Shown here: piece after piece, positions 4,782-6,788 of the stretch
Layout of the letters: every line of letters begins with the position of its first letter
Position numbering within the stretch: position 1 is the stretch's first letter
Program-made: the position numbers and the translations under genes
Notes under the pieces: generated by a model
What the model saw: only the letters and a program-made list of their open reading frames with translations
The model's database searches: none
Told to the model about the DNA's origin: nothing
Source of the DNA: Betaproteobacteria bacterium
Lineage (GTDB): Bacteria; Pseudomonadota; Gammaproteobacteria; Burkholderiales; SG8-39
NCBI GenBank assembly: GCA_005881355.1
Contig: VBDM01000019.1
Span: 1 to 6,788, forward strand
DNA: 6,788 nt
Direction: 5' to 3'

Positions 4782-6224
4782 TCAAAGCGATTTCCTCATG
4801 CTGACGGGCGCGATCTGCAGCGACTCCCGGTACTTGGCGATGGTGCGGCGAGCGACCACGATGCCCTGCTGGCTCAAGATTTCGGAGATCTTGCTGTCCG
4901 AAAGCGGTTTGCGGGCGTCCTCGGCGGCAACCAGCTGCTTGATCAGGGCCCGGATCGCGGTCGCGGAGCAGGCGCCACCCGTCTCGGTGGCGACGTGGCT
5001 TCCGAAGAAGTACTTGAGCTCGAAGATGCCGCGCGGCGTAAACATGAATTTCTGGGTGGTGACGCGCGATACGGTCGATTCGTGCAGGCCGAGCGTGTCG
5101 GCGATCTCGCGCAGCACCAGGGGCCGCATCGCGACCTCGCCGTGCTCGAAGAAGTGCCGCTGCCGGTCCACGATCGCCTGCGACACGCGCAGGATCGTTT
5201 CGAACCGCTGCTGTACGTTCTTGATCAGCCAGCGCGCTTCCTGCAGCTGATGCGACAGCTGGCCGCCAGAGTGGCTACGGTTGTTCTGCAGGATATCGGC
5301 GTACATGCGGTTGATGCGCAGCTTCGGGACGGCGTCCGGGTTGAGGCTCGCCACCCAGACGTTCTTGATCTTCTTGACGATGACGTCGGGCACGACGTAA
5401 CGCGTCTCAAGCGGCGCGAATGCGGCGCCCGGGCGCGGGTTGAGGCTCTGGATCAGGCGCTGGGCTGCTCGCAGCTCGTCGTCCCCGCATTGCAGCGCCT
5501 TCTTGAGCCTCGCGAAGTCGCGGGCCGCGAGAAGCTCGAGGTGCCCGCGTGCGACGGCAAGGGCGAGGGCGCGGCTCGGCGTCGACTCCGGAAGCACGAG
5601 CAGCTGCAGCTCGAGGCACTCGCCGCAGTTTCGCGCGCCCACCCCGGTGGGATCGAAGTTCTGCAAATGCCTGAGGGCGATGTGCAGCTCCTCGGGATCG
5701 AGCTGCAGCTCCTCGGGCACGAGCTGCGCGAGCTCCTCCAGCGGCTGCGTGAGATAGCCGTCGTCGCCGAGCGCTTCGATCAGGAACGCCACCAGGTTGC
5801 GGTCGCGCGGTTCGAGCTGGGTCAGCGAGAGCTGCTTGAGCAGATGCTCGCGCAGGTTAGGGGATTCTGCGGGGACCTGGAAGAAATCGTTCTCGTCGGC
5901 GTCGTCGCGGCCGCCCGCGCCCGGTCCCGCGTCCCCGACCCAGTCGATTTCGGCGGAGATGGTGTCGGCGGCGGAGGAACTCTCGGCGCTCGGTTCCTCG
6001 GCCTGCGCCTGAACGGCAGTGGCCGGCTCGCCGTTCACGCGGATCGGCGCCGCCTGAGCCTCGTTATCGGCGTCTTCGCGCTCGAGCAGGGGATTGTCCG
6101 TCAGGAACTTCTCGAGCTCCTGATTCAATTCCAGCGTCGAGAGCTGGAGCAGGCGGATCGACTGCTGAAGCTGCGGCGTCAGCGTCAGGTGCTGCGAGAG
6201 CTTCAGCTGTAGGGTCTGCTTCAT
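4782..6224 (-). CDS. rpoN: RNA polymerase sigma-54 factor RpoN
   Basis: Sigma-54 directs RNA polymerase to -24/-12 promoters that need AAA+ enhancer-binding activators, commonly for nitrogen use, motility or other specialised functions. The 480 residues match the family (E. coli 477). Visible are region I, glutamine/leucine-rich (about 1-48, LKLSQHLTLTPQLQQSIRLL), an acidic, alanine-rich variable region II (about 50-118), the core-binding region (about 120-300, including NFDPTGVGARNC 189-200), and the DNA-binding helix-turn-helix (about 370-387, LREIADTLGLHESTVSRV). Last comes the RpoN box ARRTIAKYRE (458-467; consensus ARRTVAKYRE), which reads the -24 element. ATG 6224-6222 begins the invariant MKQ-LQLKLSQ start, but no good Shine-Dalgarno sequence precedes it, and an inverted repeat lies 8 bases upstream. 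It follows lptB by 86 bases. All key parts are intact. Confidence 0.98.
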   Translation of the reverse strand: MKQTLQLKLSQHLTLTPQLQQSIRLLQLSTLELNQELEKFLTDNPLLEREDADNEAQAAPIRVNGEPATAVQAQAEEPSAESSSAADTISAEIDWVGDAGPGAGGRDDADENDFFQVPAESPNLREHLLKQLSLTQLEPRDRNLVAFLIEALGDDGYLTQPLEELAQLVPEELQLDPEELHIALRHLQNFDPTGVGARNCGECLELQLLVLPESTPSRALALAVARGHLELLAARDFARLKKALQCGDDELRAAQRLIQSLNPRPGAAFAPLETRYVVPDVIVKKIKNVWVASLNPDAVPKLRINRMYADILQNNRSHSGGQLSHQLQEARWLIKNVQQRFETILRVSQAIVDRQRHFFEHGEVAMRPLVLREIADTLGLHESTVSRVTTQKFMFTPRGIFELKYFFGSHVATETGGACSATAIRALIKQLVAAEDARKPLSDSKISEILSQQGIVVARRTIAKYRESLQIAPVSMRKSL

Positions 6225-6232
6225 CGGGAAAG

Positions 6233-6262
6233 GACGCGAGGGCCTTGCGAGGAGATCGCGTC
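6233..6262 (-). repeat. Inverted repeat in the rpoN leader
   Basis: GACGCGA (6233-6239) and TCGCGTC (6256-6262) are perfect 7-base inverted arms around a 16-base loop, in the 86-base gap between lptB and rpoN. The proximal arm ends 8 bases before the rpoN ATG, so a hairpin in the mRNA could hinder ribosome loading. No U tract follows, so it is not a terminator. Short GC arms like this are common in such DNA, and a role is speculative. Confidence 0.35.
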
Positions 6263-6310
6263 AGTGGGGCCAAAATGGGAACGGGACGTGCATCGCGGGC
6301 CTCGCTGTCC

Positions 6311-6788
6311 CTACAACCGGAAGTTCTCGCCGAGATAAACGCGTCTTACGTTTTCATTATAGACGATCTCGTCGGGTTTGCCGAAGGCGAGCACGAGGCC
6401 CTCGTTGATGATGTAGGCGCGGTCGCAAATCCCCAGCGTTTCCCGGACGTTATGGTCGGTGATGAGGATGCCGATGCCGCGCTGCTTGAGAAAACGGATG
6501 ATCTTCTGGATGTCGAGCACCGCGATCGGATCGACGCCCGCGAAAGGCTCGTCGAGCAGGATGAAATTCGGGCGCGTCGCGAGCGCCCGGGCGATCTCGA
6601 CGCGGCGGCGCTCGCCGCCCGAGAGCGACAGCGCGGTCGACTGCCGCAGATGCGCGATGTTCAGATCGCGCAGCAGCCCGGTGAGCCTGGACTCGATTTC
6701 CTCCTCGGGGAGCTGCTGCAACTCGAGCACGGCCCGGATGTTCTCTTCGACGGTCAGCTTGCGGAACACGGAGGCTTCCTGGGGCAGA
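6311..6788 (-). CDS. lptB: Lipopolysaccharide export ABC transporter ATP-binding protein LptB, 3' part
   Basis: LptB is the cytoplasmic ATPase of LptB2FGC, which extracts lipopolysaccharide from the inner membrane and pushes it along the LptA bridge to the outer membrane. The frame is open at the right edge (first full codon 6787-6785). The 158 visible residues begin LPQEASVFRKLTVEENI and end YLGENFRL at TAG 6313-6311. GTG at 6769-6767 is an internal Val, not a start. About 83 N-terminal residues, including Walker A, are outside the window (E. coli LptB has 241). The ABC signature LSGGERRRVEIARALA (55-70), Walker B FILLDEP (75-81) with its catalytic Glu80, the D-loop AGVDP (83-87) and the switch His112 in ITDHNVRET are intact. 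The near-identity of these motifs to LptB separates it from amino-acid transporter LivF/LivG relatives. lptB next to rpoN is a classical proteobacterial arrangement. Confidence 0.97.
   Translation of the reverse strand, partial: LPQEASVFRKLTVEENIRAVLELQQLPEEEIESRLTGLLRDLNIAHLRQSTALSLSGGERRRVEIARALATRPNFILLDEPFAGVDPIAVLDIQKIIRFLKQRGIGILITDHNVRETLGICDRAYIINEGLVLAFGKPDEIVYNENVRRVYLGENFRL

Noticed and set aside
4737..6212. Long open frame (491 codons) on the + strand, antisense to rpoN
   Set aside because: It covers rpoN almost exactly, has a low-complexity Arg/Leu/Glu-rich translation with no recognisable domain, and is explained by the codon bias of a high-GC gene read on the other strand.
6257..6272. 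Weak sigma-54-like match (TGGCCCCACTGACGCG on the minus strand) upstream of rpoN
   Set aside because: Only 7 of 12 informative positions match, and the -12 half has lost its TT. It shows how often GG-N10-GC arises by chance in this DNA.
6767..6769. GTG as start of the right-edge ABC ATPase gene
   Set aside because: The preceding in-frame codons read LPQEAS, matching the LptB interior, so the gene continues past the window edge.

Overview
The window is a conserved chromosomal core locus of a high-GC Gram-negative proteobacterium, most likely a betaproteobacterium. I infer this from four things: the gene order lptB-rpoN-hpf-ptsN-hprK-rapZ; the presence of HPr kinase/phosphorylase beside EIIA-Ntr; protein sequences that match proteobacterial families closely; and strong G/C bias at codon third positions. 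No tRNA, rRNA, CRISPR array, insertion sequence, phage gene or other accessory DNA was seen. Nine protein genes fill nearly all of it, and the largest gap is about 95 bases.

Layout. One gene lies on the + strand: the 3' part of mutY (1-818), an adenine DNA glycosylase whose N-terminus is off the left edge. The other eight genes are on the - strand and are read right to left as one apparent gene string: lptB (5' part off the right edge, stop at 6311), rpoN (6224-4782), hpf (4763-4440), ptsN (4344-3859), hprK (3890-2967), rapZ (2872-2027), ubiX (2030-1422) and a LON-substrate-binding-domain protein (1408-815). Several junctions overlap: ptsN/hprK by 32 bases, rapZ/ubiX by 4 (ATGA), and the LON-domain gene with convergent mutY by 4. 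This points to translational coupling and tight packing.

How the genes work together. LptB powers lipopolysaccharide export. RpoN is sigma-54. HPF is a ribosome hibernation factor. PtsN, HprK and RapZ form the regulatory phosphotransferase/nitrogen and cell-envelope branch: PtsN is the EIIA-Ntr phosphoacceptor, HprK phosphorylates and dephosphorylates HPr on serine, and RapZ is the P-loop RNase adaptor that controls GlmS in enterobacteria. UbiX makes prenylated FMN for UbiD-type decarboxylases, which serve ubiquinone synthesis. The LON-domain protein has no established function.

No clearly new biological system is visible. The points most worth a second look are non-coding or small: a sigma-54-like promoter in front of ptsN, a long hairpin that swallows the hprK stop codon, a mutY terminator-like hairpin written inside the end of the convergent gene, and a RapZ whose C-terminal basic RNA-binding tail is replaced by alanines.
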